A DNA stretch of 64,000 nt from Rossellomorea aquimaris (GTDB taxonomy: Bacteria > Bacillota > Bacilli > Bacillales > Bacillaceae_B), in contig NZ_VTEX01000001.1 in the NCBI RefSeq assembly GCF_008180865.1, positions 982,713 through 1,046,712 on the forward strand, given 5' to 3'. The translations under genes and the position numbers were made by a program. The notes beneath the pieces were generated by a model. That model saw nothing but the letters and a program-made list of their open reading frames with translations. It did no database searches and had not been told where the DNA came from. This document shows, one piece after another, positions 15,650 to 24,542 of this stretch (position 1 is its first letter; the number at the start of each line of letters is the position of its first letter).

Positions 15650-16288
15650 ATGTGGATCAACTTATTCTTCATGATTATCTTCATCATCGGGATCGTATAT
15701 CTCATACGGTTTCGATTAAACCTTAAATATTCCGCTGAAAAAGCAGTCAATGCCCTGTATCCAACCAATGAAGAAGATATGTATAGCATTTTGATTCCAA
15801 ATGAATTCAAGGTGATGCAGCCTTTAACAAAGGAAACAAAATCTTATCAGTGGGTGAAATGGGGGACGGTAGGCGTCATTAGCCTGTTAACTGCATTATT
15901 AGCGGTTGTATACTTCACCGATATGCTTCATCAATCTATTTTTAGCGTTGTCTATCTCTTTTTCATTCTGATCAGTTCCATTAAACACCGTGGAAATTTT
16001 TATTTGTTAACTGAAGGCCTAATACTGAATGGCTATTATGTTCCATGGAGCAGGGTTAAAGGATATGAAGTAGAAAAGATTATTAAGTGGCACGAGCTGT
16101 ATGGCCTGGATGACAAAATCAATCAAGCCTACAAATTAGAGGTGAAGGTGAAAAACAAATGGATTCACCCACAGTTTGTAGTGGTCAGAAATCAGAAACA
16201 TTTGGAAAGAATCCTATCACTTTTAGAAAAGCAAGGAGTGCAGAACATAAAAGAAAGATCCCACAACCCAGTTTCTAAAAATGTATAA
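15650..16288 (+). CDS. three-helix membrane protein with PH-like C-terminal domain
   Basis: The 212-residue protein has an N-terminal helix (residues 2-22), a cytoplasmic stretch, and a helical hairpin (about 67-108). A soluble C-terminal domain follows with LTEGLILNGYYVPWSRVKGYEVEKI, the strand-turn-strand seen in DUF5673-like PH domains. AAAGGGG precedes the ATG. The function is unknown. Nearby genes at 8344 and 12014 encode similar membrane-plus-PH layouts. Confidence 0.55.
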   Translation: MWINLFFMIIFIIGIVYLIRFRLNLKYSAEKAVNALYPTNEEDMYSILIPNEFKVMQPLTKETKSYQWVKWGTVGVISLLTALLAVVYFTDMLHQSIFSVVYLFFILISSIKHRGNFYLLTEGLILNGYYVPWSRVKGYEVEKIIKWHELYGLDDKINQAYKLEVKVKNKWIHPQFVVVRNQKHLERILSLLEKQGVQNIKERSHNPVSKNV

Positions 16289-16396
16289 CAGTACACATAA
16301 ACGGAAATGACACACCGCCTGTTTCTGTTTCACCTTATAATGCACGAACAATCGGATCTCTATGAACTTCCATGATAAAAAGGAGCCACAAAAATC

Positions 16397-16492
16397 ATGG
16401 GAGTTATTCGCCGGAATTTAGCTATTTGCTCTAATCGAAGACAGCTGGTAGTGAAGGTTATGAAATTAGTATTTAAGGAGATGACAAAATGA
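16397..16492 (+). CDS. possible 31-residue basic leader peptide
   Basis: AGGAG lies 11 bases before ATG 16397. The frame encodes a basic peptide (eight Lys/Arg) and its TGA overlaps the next ATG as ATGA, so it could couple translation of the downstream membrane protein. The composition is not diagnostic, and it may be chance. Confidence 0.35.
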   Translation: MGVIRRNLAICSNRRQLVVKVMKLVFKEMTK

Positions 16493-16692
16493 GCTGGTTA
16501 AATTGGAATGACTTATTAGCACCTTCCAACCCATACGCTGCAGTGTTCTTTGGAATAATCCTCACCCTCATTGTTGCATGTAGTATCTGGTATGAAACCA
16601 AACAAAAACGAATATTGTTCATTGCAATCGTAACAGGTGGTTTGACAACCGTAATTGGAGTGGGGCTCCTCACAATGATTGGATTCTATTAG
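16489..16692 (+). CDS. 67-residue two-helix membrane protein
   Basis: AAGGAGATGACAAA precedes the ATG. Two hydrophobic helices (about residues 17-34 and 43-64) flank a short basic loop ETKQKR, so both ends are probably outside. No family recognised. It is followed after 15 bases by another small membrane protein and both are probably cotranscribed. Confidence 0.6.
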   Translation: MSWLNWNDLLAPSNPYAAVFFGIILTLIVACSIWYETKQKRILFIAIVTGGLTTVIGVGLLTMIGFY

Positions 16693-16707
16693 AAAGGAAG
16701 GCGCATA

Positions 16708-16878
16708 ATGAAATCGCTTTTTTTCGTTATTGTAGGTGCACTTTTAGGATGGGGGATCACCGGCTTTTTCACCAATGGATTTGAAACGGATTATTTATTC
16801 ATTCTTATTATCGGTATTGTTATTGGGTACAACATCGGGAGAAGTAAGGAAAAAGAAGACTTTACAGAATCCCTTTAA
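16708..16878 (+). CDS. 56-residue two-helix membrane protein
   Basis: ATG 16708 follows AAAGGAAGG. Helix one (FFVIVGALLGWGITGFF) and helix two (YLFILIIGIVIGYNIG) are glycine-rich, and the tail RSKEKEDFTESL is charged. The gene forms a small unit with the preceding membrane protein. The function is unknown. Confidence 0.6.
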   Translation: MKSLFFVIVGALLGWGITGFFTNGFETDYLFILIIGIVIGYNIGRSKEKEDFTESL

Positions 16879-17010
16879 GAGAAGTGAATATTTCTTCAGG
16901 GGATGGAACGGAATTGATTATTTATGGATATGAGTATCCTCCAGAACGGCCGGATAAATATTAAGGTGTCTCTTAGTTTTGAAAGATTTAATAATGAAAG
17001 GGGGATAAAA

Positions 17011-17721
17011 ATGAATAGACTGCCTGCAATTGAAGCAGCCAAGAAATTTGTATTAGAGACCTTTCCAACATGTCAGGCAGCACTTCTCGGTGGCAGTGTG
17101 GTCAGGGGAGAAGAAACAAGTACATCCGATTTAGATATTGTCATCATTGACGGAACCCTCCGTTCAGAATACCGGGAATCTTTCAACTTACATGGATGGC
17201 CGATTGAAGCCTTCGTCCACACGAGTGAAACGATTCGGGACTATTTCCAAAAAGACTGTCATAGAGCCCGACCTTCATTGCCAAGGATGGTATCAGAAGG
17301 AATCCCCATCATCGATCATCCCTTCATTTCACGCCTCAAAGAAGAAGCAAATATTCTTTTGAGGGACGGACCTCCAAAATGGAACACTCAAACGATTGAT
17401 ATGAAGAGATATTTCCTTACTGATGCTTTGGATGATTTTATTGGATCAGAGGAGAGAGGAGAAAGCATCTTTATCGCGGGCTCCATTGGGGAATCCCTTC
17501 ATGAGTTTGTACTCAGAACCCAAGGTCATTGGATTGGTGCCTCGAAATGGATTATACGGGCATTGAAAGAATATGATGAAAGCTTTGCAGAGGAATATGT
17601 AGAAGCTTTCGACCACTTTTATCAAAATGGGAACAAACAACTCATTGTAAGGTTGGTGGACTCTGTATTGGAACCACACGGAGGACGTTTGTTCGAAGGA
17701 TTTTCTTTAGGAAAGAAGTAA
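17011..17721 (+). CDS. minimal nucleotidyltransferase-fold protein
   Basis: The 236-residue protein carries the nucleotidyltransferase signature LLGGSVVRGEETSTSDLDIVII, with GGS, SDLD and a third acidic position in EAFVHTSE. The helical second half resembles the C-terminal domain of aminoglycoside-type nucleotidyltransferases. It could adenylylate a small molecule or protein; the substrate is unknown. ATG 17011 is chosen because AGGGGGATAAAA lies just upstream, although the frame is open from 16924. One copy of the dispersed 12-mer (17362-17373) lies in the gene and encodes RDGPP. Confidence 0.75.
   Translation: MNRLPAIEAAKKFVLETFPTCQAALLGGSVVRGEETSTSDLDIVIIDGTLRSEYRESFNLHGWPIEAFVHTSETIRDYFQKDCHRARPSLPRMVSEGIPIIDHPFISRLKEEANILLRDGPPKWNTQTIDMKRYFLTDALDDFIGSEERGESIFIAGSIGESLHEFVLRTQGHWIGASKWIIRALKEYDESFAEEYVEAFDHFYQNGNKQLIVRLVDSVLEPHGGRLFEGFSLGKK
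17362..17373 (+). repeat. dispersed 12-mer AGGGACGGACCT, copy 1
   Basis: Exact copy inside the nucleotidyltransferase gene, flanked as GAGGGACGGACCTCC. Confidence 0.9.
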
Positions 17722-17729
17722 ACTATAAA

Positions 17730-17750
17730 AGCCCTTCAAGAAGAAGGGCT
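17730..17750 (-). terminator. terminator between convergent genes
   Basis: AGCCCTTC and GAAGGGCT pair with a short loop. The - strand side continues TTTTATAG, serving the second spo0M-like gene. Confidence 0.6.
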
Positions 17751-17766
17751 CATTTCAATTCTGTCA

Positions 17767-18162
17767 TTATACTACTATCTGAAACTCATCATGATCGACA
17801 CTGTTTACACCATCGTCGAAGACCAGTCGGGTGACAAACTTATAAGAAACATTGTCACTACTCGGTGGAAATGAATCTGAAAGTCTGCACGAAAAGTGAA
17901 TGGTGCGTTGTTCGTTTGCTTTCATCGTTGATGAGCTTAATATAGTATTGTGATGAAGAACAGATGAGCGGTCACTATTCTGATCGTACTGTAAAAGGTC
18001 GGTCTCGATCCTTTTTAATTTCTGCTCCACTCGTCCTCCTGTAAGTTCATATTCCCCTTTAATGACGTCTCCCGGGCAGAACTCTTTTTTGTTCAATACC
18101 AAATCAATCTTTGTTGCACCAATACCGAACCTGCACATCAGTTTACTAAACATAACAGCCAT
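17767..18162 (-). CDS. short Spo0M-like (arrestin-fold) protein, second copy
   Basis: The 131-residue protein is a paralogue of the one at 11251: FGIGATKIDLVLNKKEFCPGD, GGRVEQKLKRIETDLLQYD and FVTRLVFDDGVNSVDHDEF align throughout. It is also limited to the N-terminal arrestin-like domain of Spo0M. GAGAGGTT precedes the ATG. Unlike its paralogue it has no riboswitch or FbpB-like partner and stands alone. It may act in sporulation control or cell-shape regulation, by family analogy only. Confidence 0.7.
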   Translation of the reverse strand: MAVMFSKLMCRFGIGATKIDLVLNKKEFCPGDVIKGEYELTGGRVEQKLKRIETDLLQYDQNSDRSSVLHHNTILSSSTMKANEQRTIHFSCRLSDSFPPSSDNVSYKFVTRLVFDDGVNSVDHDEFQIVV

Positions 18163-18499
18163 TCAACCTCTCATTCATCTAGTTACCAATTCTACGCAAT
18201 AAGGAGAGCTTTGGTTTCACTTTTCTACACCTTTTCTACGACTATATTCTAAAAGAAAAGAAGCCCTCCTGTCTATAATCCTTCTTCGACATATTTCGCG
18301 TTATTCATAAGCGTTATGGGTTTTTTCCAACGTTCAACCTCCAAACACTTTTCCCCAGATAATGAATCATACCCCGGATGAGTATACTAATTGGAATTTA
18401 TACCATAAAGAGGTAGAAATATAGTCTGAATTTCTATAAAATAGGACTAGAACATTATCATATTTTGGTAAAATACTAGCTTGTGAAGGGGTCATTCAA
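18163..18499. other. intergenic stretch between divergent genes, 337 bases
   Basis: It is AT-rich with a possible -10 element (TAAAAT) about 35 bases before the PBP gene and a single TTCGACA at 18286 that could be a Spo0A box. No short gene was seen. Confidence 0.45.
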
Positions 18500-20668
18500 T
18501 TGAAGGAAAAGAAGAAAAAGAAAAAAACCCATGTGCCTTTGAGAATGAATTTACTGTTTATTACGGTCTTTTTTCTCTTTTCACTTCTGATTCTTCGTCT
18601 TGGGATTGTACAAATCGTGCAGGGAAACCATTATGAAGCGGAAGTTGCAAGAACCGAAAATGTGAAATCACATAATGGAACACCACCAAGAGGAAAAGTC
18701 TATGATCGTTATCGAAATGTAATCGTGGACAACGTACCTTTAAATGCAATCACTTACACCAGAACACAAACGACAAAGCCAGAGGATATGTTGAAAGTAG
18801 CAAGACAATTGGCTGAGTTAATCGAGATGGAACCAGACAAAATTACAGATCGAGATCGAAAAGATTTCTGGTTATTGAGTCATCTAGAAAAAGCAGAGAA
18901 TCTGGTGTCAGAAGATGAATTGAAGAAACTTGAAGATGATGAAGATCTTACAAAAGATGATGTGAACAAAAAGGTTTATGAAATGCAGCTCCAGAGGATA
19001 ACCGAAGAGAACATCAAATCTTTTAATAAAAAAGAAGAGGAAGTTCTGGCGATTTTCCGCGAATTTAATACTGGTTATGCCCTTACTCCTCAAATCATCA
19101 AAAACAAAGATGTTTCCATGGAAGAAATGGCAAGAGTCAGTGAACGTCTTTCAGAGTTGCCAGGTGTTAACGTTACCACGGACTGGGAAAGAAAATATGT
19201 GAATGATAGTACGTTGAGAACGATTCTCGGAAGAGTCTCGACCGCACAACAGGGGCTCCCAAGTGAACTTGTCAATGAATTCAAAGCTCAAGGATATGCA
19301 CTTAACGACCGTGTTGGAACCAGTTATTTCGAATCACAGTATGAAAACGTTCTAAAAGGTCAGAAGGAAGAAATCGAATACATCACGAAAAATGGAAGCG
19401 TCCTTGATACACAGCTCGTCAGCGAAGGTCACAGTGGGAAGGATGTCGTATTGACCATCGATCTCCAGCTTCAAAAAGAAATCGAAAAGATTGTGGAAGA
19501 AGAGCTGAGCAAACAGGCATCCCAATATTGGGAATCTCCATTCCTGGATCGGGCATTTGTTGTCATGATGGATCCACACACAGGTGAAATCCTTTCCATG
19601 GTCGGAAAGAAATATGGAAAGAATGCAGATGGAAAGACGGAGATGCAGGATTATGCTTTAGGTACATTCACTTCTGAGTATGGAGTGGGATCTGCGGTTA
19701 AGGGAGCTACTGTATTGACGGGGTATATGACTGGGGCGTTGAATGTAGGGGATGTGCTTTATGATGAACCGATTAAGATAAAGGATACGCCAGTAAAAAA
19801 ATCTTGGTTTAATGGATCGAGATATCTTAGCGATATACAAGCTCTTGAAATTTCGTCTAACGTCTATATGTTTAAAACAGCAATAAAAATTGCAGATGGA
19901 ACTTATCGTCCTAATCAACCTTTGGACATTAACACTGATGCCTTTGATACTATGAGAAATTACTATAGTCAGTTTGGCTTAGGAGTAAAAACAGGAATAG
20001 ATCTACCAGGAGAAGTAGAAGGGCTTAAAGGGAACGAACGGAAACCAGGTATGTTAATGGATTTTGCCATTGGGCAATATGATTTATACACACCGATGCA
20101 ACTTGTCCAGTATGCTTCCACCATTGCTAATGGAGGCTATCGCATGAAGCCACATATCATGAAAGAAATTCGTGAACCCAGCCAAGAGAGAGATAAAGTT
20201 GGACCTCTCCTATATGAAAACGAATCCCAAGTTTTAAATCGTATTGATGCAACAGAAAGAGAAATACAGCAGGTACAGAGAGGATTTTATCAAGTCGCTC
20301 ATGGAAGTAATGGTACTGCCAATAACTTTAGAAGTGCACCTTATGATGCTGCAGCAAAATCAGGAACGGCAGAAGCTTTCTATTATAGCCCTGAAGAAAA
20401 AAGACAATATGAAACATTCAACACCACTCTAATCGGCTACGCGCCTTACAACAACCCTGAAGTAGCCTTTTCAGTTGTGTTACCATATTCACACCAGAAC
20501 AAAGATCCTTACGTAAACAAAACCATCGCCAAACGTGCAATGGACAAATACTTCGAGTTGAAGAAGCAATACGAAAAAGACGGATACTTTGACTCATCCA
20601 CAGAAGAAGAGGTCCGTAATGCCGATCAACTTGAAGAGACAGAAGAACAAGGAACTGAAGAGGAATAA
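18500..20668 (+). CDS. class B penicillin-binding protein, PbpA/PbpH type
   Basis: The enzyme is a transpeptidase that cross-links lateral-wall peptidoglycan in rod-shaped Bacillus. After a lysine-rich cytoplasmic tail and one membrane helix (about residues 18-38) comes the dimerisation domain with GTPPRGKVYDRYRNVI. The transpeptidase domain shows SxxK as SAVK at Ser398, SxN as SSN at 452-454, and KSGT at Lys620. At 722 residues it fits B. subtilis PbpA and PbpH. The start is TTG 18500 behind GAAGGGG. The acidic tail (EETEEQGTEEE) is long. PbpA and PbpH cannot be told apart here. Confidence 0.88.
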   Translation: MKEKKKKKKTHVPLRMNLLFITVFFLFSLLILRLGIVQIVQGNHYEAEVARTENVKSHNGTPPRGKVYDRYRNVIVDNVPLNAITYTRTQTTKPEDMLKVARQLAELIEMEPDKITDRDRKDFWLLSHLEKAENLVSEDELKKLEDDEDLTKDDVNKKVYEMQLQRITEENIKSFNKKEEEVLAIFREFNTGYALTPQIIKNKDVSMEEMARVSERLSELPGVNVTTDWERKYVNDSTLRTILGRVSTAQQGLPSELVNEFKAQGYALNDRVGTSYFESQYENVLKGQKEEIEYITKNGSVLDTQLVSEGHSGKDVVLTIDLQLQKEIEKIVEEELSKQASQYWESPFLDRAFVVMMDPHTGEILSMVGKKYGKNADGKTEMQDYALGTFTSEYGVGSAVKGATVLTGYMTGALNVGDVLYDEPIKIKDTPVKKSWFNGSRYLSDIQALEISSNVYMFKTAIKIADGTYRPNQPLDINTDAFDTMRNYYSQFGLGVKTGIDLPGEVEGLKGNERKPGMLMDFAIGQYDLYTPMQLVQYASTIANGGYRMKPHIMKEIREPSQERDKVGPLLYENESQVLNRIDATEREIQQVQRGFYQVAHGSNGTANNFRSAPYDAAAKSGTAEAFYYSPEEKRQYETFNTTLIGYAPYNNPEVAFSVVLPYSHQNKDPYVNKTIAKRAMDKYFELKKQYEKDGYFDSSTEEEVRNADQLEETEEQGTEEE

Positions 20669-20712
20669 ACAAAAACGCAATCCTATATATTGAAGGATTG
20701 CGTTTTTGTTTT
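20668..20712 (+). terminator. intrinsic terminator
   Basis: ACAAAAACGCAATCC and GGATTGCGTTTTTGT form a 15-bp stem ending in TTTT, directly after the PBP gene. Confidence 0.88.
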
Positions 20713-20868
20713 GGGTCTTCTTGTACTTACTTTTAATTTTTTGCTAAGTGGGTTGAAGTTAACTACCAAGACATTTACTGGAATTCTGAATTTCAAGTAA
20801 ACGTGAAACTTATCCATTTATAAAACGTACATATATATAGATATCTTCAGTTGATGGGGGTGAATCAT

Positions 20869-21033
20869 ATGTTATGGTGGATCATCGGTATTGCCGTCGG
20901 ATTCGGATTACTAAGTGGGCTTCTAAGAAGAACGTTTTCAAAGAACTCCTTTGAAGCAGGAAATCAAAACCAGAGACAGATCCAGGAAGAAGAACGAGTG
21001 AAAGCCGGCAGCTGGTTTACTGGCGGACAGTAA
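20869..21033 (+). CDS. 54-residue single-pass membrane protein
   Basis: ATG 20869 follows GGGGGTGA. One N-terminal helix (MLWWIIGIAVGFGLLSGLL) leads to a polar, Gln/Glu-rich cytoplasmic tail ending AGSWFTGGQ. The longer frame from 20851 is less likely because the ribosome binding site would lie inside it. The function is unknown. A hairpin follows at 21043-21070. Confidence 0.6.
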   Translation: MLWWIIGIAVGFGLLSGLLRRTFSKNSFEAGNQNQRQIQEEERVKAGSWFTGGQ

Positions 21034-21042
21034 GCAAATGTG

Positions 21043-21070
21043 TCAGGGGGAGCCTCCTGGCGTTTTTTAA
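21043..21070 (+). terminator. intrinsic terminator
   Basis: GTCAGG and CCTGGC pair around GGGAGCCT, followed by GTTTTTT. Confidence 0.7.
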
Positions 21071-21164
21071 TGACTATAAACCCTCAGCAAAGAGAGGGAA
21101 TAAGACATTTATTTGCTTTCCACTATGGTAAAATTAGTAAGATGCATATCAACGTTCATAAGAG

Positions 21165-21176
21165 AGGTCCGTCCCT
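21165..21176 (-). repeat. dispersed 12-mer, copy 2
   Basis: Exact copy (reverse orientation) in the 5' leader of the DUF4306-like gene, 22 bases before its start. Its AGAGG/CCTCT arms can form a small hairpin. Confidence 0.9.
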
Positions 21177-21198
21177 CTATAAAGAAAGGAGAAATTTC

Positions 21199-21681
21199 AT
21201 GTCCATTAAGTATTGGTCTCAGGTGGGTGTTGGTTTTTTGGTCTTTGGATTTACGGCATTGTTTTCCTGGTATGAGGGGAGTGCGCTGTTGGATGACCCT
21301 TGGGAATGGAAGTATTCAACTCCGTTCAGTGAGATGATTTACGGTAGCATTTCAACGAAGGAGCAGATAGTGGATCTCGATTTCTTTGTGTACGCTGCGA
21401 AGTTTTCACCACTGTTTCCAAGCATGATGATGATGAGCGCCAGTTACCTTTTAGTTCTACTTGGATACAGATTTCTTAAACATCGTGGCTTTCCATTATT
21501 TCTAATTCTGTTTGGAGTGATGTATCTTTTGATGAGCGCATTTATCGTGTCCTCCCCTACAACAGGCGGGAACATTCTTTTTTGGTTATTTGTCTCAATG
21601 GGACTTTTCCTGATCATTCTCGCCACTCTTTTTCACTTCTCGTCATCTCTAGGTATGAAGAAGCAAGCCAAACAAGCATGA
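21199..21681 (+). CDS. DUF4306-like (YjdJ-like) membrane protein
   Basis: The 160-residue protein has four hydrophobic segments. FSWYEGSALLDDPWEWKYSTPFS after the first helix (given in part) is the conserved feature I associate with DUF4306/YjdJ. AAAGGAG before ATG 21199 decides the start; the frame is open from 21040. The function is unknown. A copy of the dispersed 12-mer lies in its leader. Confidence 0.6.
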   Translation: MSIKYWSQVGVGFLVFGFTALFSWYEGSALLDDPWEWKYSTPFSEMIYGSISTKEQIVDLDFFVYAAKFSPLFPSMMMMSASYLLVLLGYRFLKHRGFPLFLILFGVMYLLMSAFIVSSPTTGGNILFWLFVSMGLFLIILATLFHFSSSLGMKKQAKQA

Positions 21682-21786
21682 TAAGGGGTAGGTTCTCTAA
21701 ATTCTTTTTACATAAAACCATAACGTTTAACTGTACGGTTTACCTTAAATAAAGTATACTACTCTAGAGGTGATGTCCTTGGGAAG

Positions 21787-22197
21787 TTGTATCGAATAGG
21801 AGAACTATCAAAACACAGTCAAGTGTCCAAAAGGACGATTGATTATTATACAAAAATGGGTTTATTGGAATGCGATCGATCACGTAATAATTATCGGTAC
21901 TATCACGAAGATGCGTTAGCTGACTTAAAGATGATTGAACAATGTCAGCAGATGAAAATGACATTACATGAAATCAAAGATCGAATAACGGTAATGAAAT
22001 CTGAGGATGTAGATCCCTCTATTTTAGAAAAACAAGTTGACCATATTCGAAATGAAATGGATCATTTGCATAACGAGTTACATGAGGTCCTACAGGCTAT
22101 GGAAGCCCTGGGTGATGATGAACGTAAACGCATGTTAAAACAAGTATCCCCACAGGCTTTGGCCTTATTCCAAACATTAATGGTTTTTTCTGGTTAA
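21787..22197 (+). CDS. MerR-family transcriptional regulator
   Basis: The winged helix-turn-helix reads YRIGELSKHSQVSKRTIDYYTKMGLL in sequence parts, with a coiled coil from about residue 75 and a 30-residue effector tail lacking cysteines. The TTG start at 21787 lies 13 bases after AGAGGTGA. It precedes a CNNM/CBS transporter gene by 42 bases. B. subtilis has a similar MerR (YhdQ) and CNNM (YhdP) neighbourhood, though metal-sensing cysteines are absent here. The effector is unknown. Confidence 0.75.
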   Translation: MYRIGELSKHSQVSKRTIDYYTKMGLLECDRSRNNYRYYHEDALADLKMIEQCQQMKMTLHEIKDRITVMKSEDVDPSILEKQVDHIRNEMDHLHNELHEVLQAMEALGDDERKRMLKQVSPQALALFQTLMVFSG

Positions 22198-22239
22198 TCC
22201 AGCATAATAGATAAACAACTACAGGAGAGTGACTTTTTT

Positions 22240-23511
22240 TTGGACGATATACCACTGAATTCATTAGTATTATTAGGAGCATTAATACTTTTATCTGCCT
22301 TTTTTTCATCGGCGGAAACGGCTTACTCAAGCGTGAATAAGATTAGACTTAAGAACTTTGTAAGTGAGGGAAGAAGAGGGAGCATTAAAGCTCATTATAT
22401 TGCTGAAAACTTTGATAAAGCCCTGTCTACGATATTAGTTGGAAACAACATCGTGAACATTGCCGCAGCCAGTATTTCAGCAAAGCTTGCGACAGATATT
22501 TTTGGAGGAAACACGGGTCTTGTCATCAGTACTTTTGTCATGACTTTATTAATTCTGATTTTTGGTGAAATCCTGCCTAAATCATTGGCAAAAGAAAATG
22601 CTGAAACCTATTCTTTGACCATATCAGGCGTGCTCTTTTTCTTAATTAAAGTTCTTACACCGATTAACTTCTTTTTTATCAAACTAAAAGAGTTGGTATC
22701 GAAGTTCTTCTCGAAAAATCACGAGATGCCGTCTGTCACAGAGGAAGAATTAAAAGTGATGCTTGATATTAGTGAAGAAGAAGGAGTCATCGATAAAGAA
22801 GAAAGAGAATTGATTCACCGCTCGATGGACTTTGATGATATCCTTGCAACCGAGGTTTTGACACCCCGGATCGATGTCAAGGCTGTTGAAGTGAATCAAC
22901 CGATTGAAGAAATTAAGGAAATGTTCTTTGAAGAGCGATTTTCTCGAATTCCGGTTTACGAGGATCATATTGATAATGTGATCGGAATTCTTTCAGAGAA
23001 AGAGTTCTTTACTCATTTGATCAAATTCGGTGAAGTAAACATCCGGGAATTGATTCGGGAACCAATGTTTATATTTGAATCTGTTAAAATCTCGACTCTT
23101 CTTACTAAGCTTCAAAAGAACAATGTGCATATGGCCATTGTAGTGGATGAATTTGGTGGAACAACCGGAATCATCACTCTTGAAGATATCCTGGAAGAGA
23201 TTGTAGGGGAAATCTGGGATGAGCAAGATGAGAAAACTCATTCTATGAGGAAAATCAGTGAAAAAGAATATCAATTCGATTCCCAATATCAATTGGATGA
23301 ATTTACAGAGTTACTCGATGTGCCAGAGCCTGAAAGTTCTTACCATACACTTGGTGGATGGGTCGTTGAAAGCTTTGAAGACCTTCCATCAGAAGGTGAC
23401 AGCTTCGACTATGAAAACTTGAAAGTGAGCGTAGAAGAGGTGGATAATCGCCGGGTACGTACGATTAAAGTTGAAATACTAGAAGAAAACACCGAAGATA
23501 TTGTTCAATAA
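22240..23511 (+). CDS. CNNM/CorC-type transporter with CBS pair (hemolysin family)
   Basis: The 423-residue protein begins with a CNNM (DUF21) membrane domain: SAFFSSAETAYSSVNKIRLK, ILVGNNIVNIAAASI and the FGEILPKSLAKE turn. Two CBS domains (about residues 200-320, with VLTPRIDVKAVE and DEFGGTTGIITLEDILEEIVGEI in part) bind adenine nucleotides. A C-terminal CorC_HlyC domain follows. Relatives export magnesium or cobalt. The start is TTG behind GGAGAG. It is probably cotranscribed with the MerR gene upstream and ends in a strong terminator. Confidence 0.82.
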   Translation: MDDIPLNSLVLLGALILLSAFFSSAETAYSSVNKIRLKNFVSEGRRGSIKAHYIAENFDKALSTILVGNNIVNIAAASISAKLATDIFGGNTGLVISTFVMTLLILIFGEILPKSLAKENAETYSLTISGVLFFLIKVLTPINFFFIKLKELVSKFFSKNHEMPSVTEEELKVMLDISEEEGVIDKEERELIHRSMDFDDILATEVLTPRIDVKAVEVNQPIEEIKEMFFEERFSRIPVYEDHIDNVIGILSEKEFFTHLIKFGEVNIRELIREPMFIFESVKISTLLTKLQKNNVHMAIVVDEFGGTTGIITLEDILEEIVGEIWDEQDEKTHSMRKISEKEYQFDSQYQLDEFTELLDVPEPESSYHTLGGWVVESFEDLPSEGDSFDYENLKVSVEEVDNRRVRTIKVEILEENTEDIVQ

Positions 23512-23517
23512 GCAGGA

Positions 23518-23550
23518 AATAACAGGCTCTTCATTGCCTGTTATTTTTTT
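23518..23550 (+). terminator. intrinsic terminator
   Basis: AATAACAGGC and GCCTGTTATT pair around an 8-base loop, with TTTTTTT after the CNNM gene. Confidence 0.88.
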
Positions 23551-23583
23551 GGTTCATTATTGATAACAGGAGGATGCTGTTAT

Positions 23584-24408
23584 ATGCATGAGACAGAAAC
23601 AAGAGAAGCTCTTTTACGGGAACTGGAAGTCGTAAATAAATGGGCGGATGATCAAAAAGGATTATGGTTTTGGGAGAAGCTCGGGCGCATTCCCTTTATG
23701 ATCCTGGACCGGATCACTCCTCAAATGGTGCATAACAAGATTGGACAAGCACTGGATGAATTAGGAAGCTTCATACAAAAGGGCGGAAGTTACCTTACAA
23801 GCGAGAAAGAAGTCATTAAGCGATTTACTAAGAAAACAGCCAATCCTCATTTAACAGTAGAAGAGATCGCAAAGCTGCCCATTTATGATATGGATGAAGT
23901 AAGCGAAGGGATAGTGGGTATGAGAAAGAAGGTTGCGATGACCCAGGGGGCCACTACCGGAATCGGTGGCTTCCTGACTCTAAGTATTGATATACCTTTC
24001 ATCCTCGGCATATCACTTAAGACTCTTCAGGAAATCGCTATAAGTTACGGGTACGACCCGAATGATCAACAGGAGCGTATTTTCATTATTAAATGCTTAC
24101 AATTCGTTTCCTCTGATATTGTCGGGAAGCAAGCGATCCTTCAGGAACTATCGGACTTCAACAAAAAGGATAGGGAGAAGAGAGAACAGACCCTTTCCCA
24201 GCTGCAAGGCTGGAGGGAAGTAATGACCAGCTTCCGTGACAACTTCGGCTGGAAAAAACTATTCCAAATGATTCCCATAGCAGGAATCCTGTTCGGCTCC
24301 TTCATCAACAAATCCATGATCTCAGACATTGGCGAAACCGGTCGTATGCTCTACCGAAAAAGACGGATCTTGGAGAAGCTGGAAGAGGGACGGACCTCTG
24401 AAATTTAA
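23584..24408 (+). CDS. EcsC-family protein
   Basis: The 274-residue protein has the EcsC-family layout: an N-terminal helical region, then MTQGATTGIGGFLTLSIDIPFILGISLKTL as the conserved hydrophobic core (in part), and a final IPIAGILFGSFINKSMI segment. EcsC is linked to the Ecs ABC transporter in B. subtilis, but its biochemical role is unknown. AGGAGG precedes ATG 23584. The last codons (EEGRTSEI) are encoded by a copy of the dispersed 12-mer, the left arm of an 18-bp inverted repeat. Confidence 0.78.
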   Translation: MHETETREALLRELEVVNKWADDQKGLWFWEKLGRIPFMILDRITPQMVHNKIGQALDELGSFIQKGGSYLTSEKEVIKRFTKKTANPHLTVEEIAKLPIYDMDEVSEGIVGMRKKVAMTQGATTGIGGFLTLSIDIPFILGISLKTLQEIAISYGYDPNDQQERIFIIKCLQFVSSDIVGKQAILQELSDFNKKDREKREQTLSQLQGWREVMTSFRDNFGWKKLFQMIPIAGILFGSFINKSMISDIGETGRMLYRKRRILEKLEEGRTSEI

Positions 24409-24475
24409 CTATTCTGGAGAAAAGGTTATATATCAATCTTTTTTAATGGTGAATGCAGATCAGAGGTCCGTCCCT
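24386..24475. repeat. inverted pair of the dispersed 12-mer (copies 3 and 4)
   Basis: Exact copies at 24386-24397 (+) and 24464-24475 (-) extend to an 18-bp perfect inverted repeat AGAGGGACGGACCTCTGA enclosing about 60 bases, and the right arm is followed by GATCTTTTTT. The pair may act as the terminator of the EcsC gene. Confidence 0.88.
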
Positions 24476-24542
24476 CTGATCTTTTTTATGTTGATGAATT
24501 GGAAATTCATGCTAAGATTGAAGAAAACTTGGGGATGTTACT

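Noticed and set aside
15553..15690. 40-codon frame upstream of the membrane protein at 15650
   Set aside because: It lacks a ribosome binding site and overlaps the promoter and the next gene in another frame.
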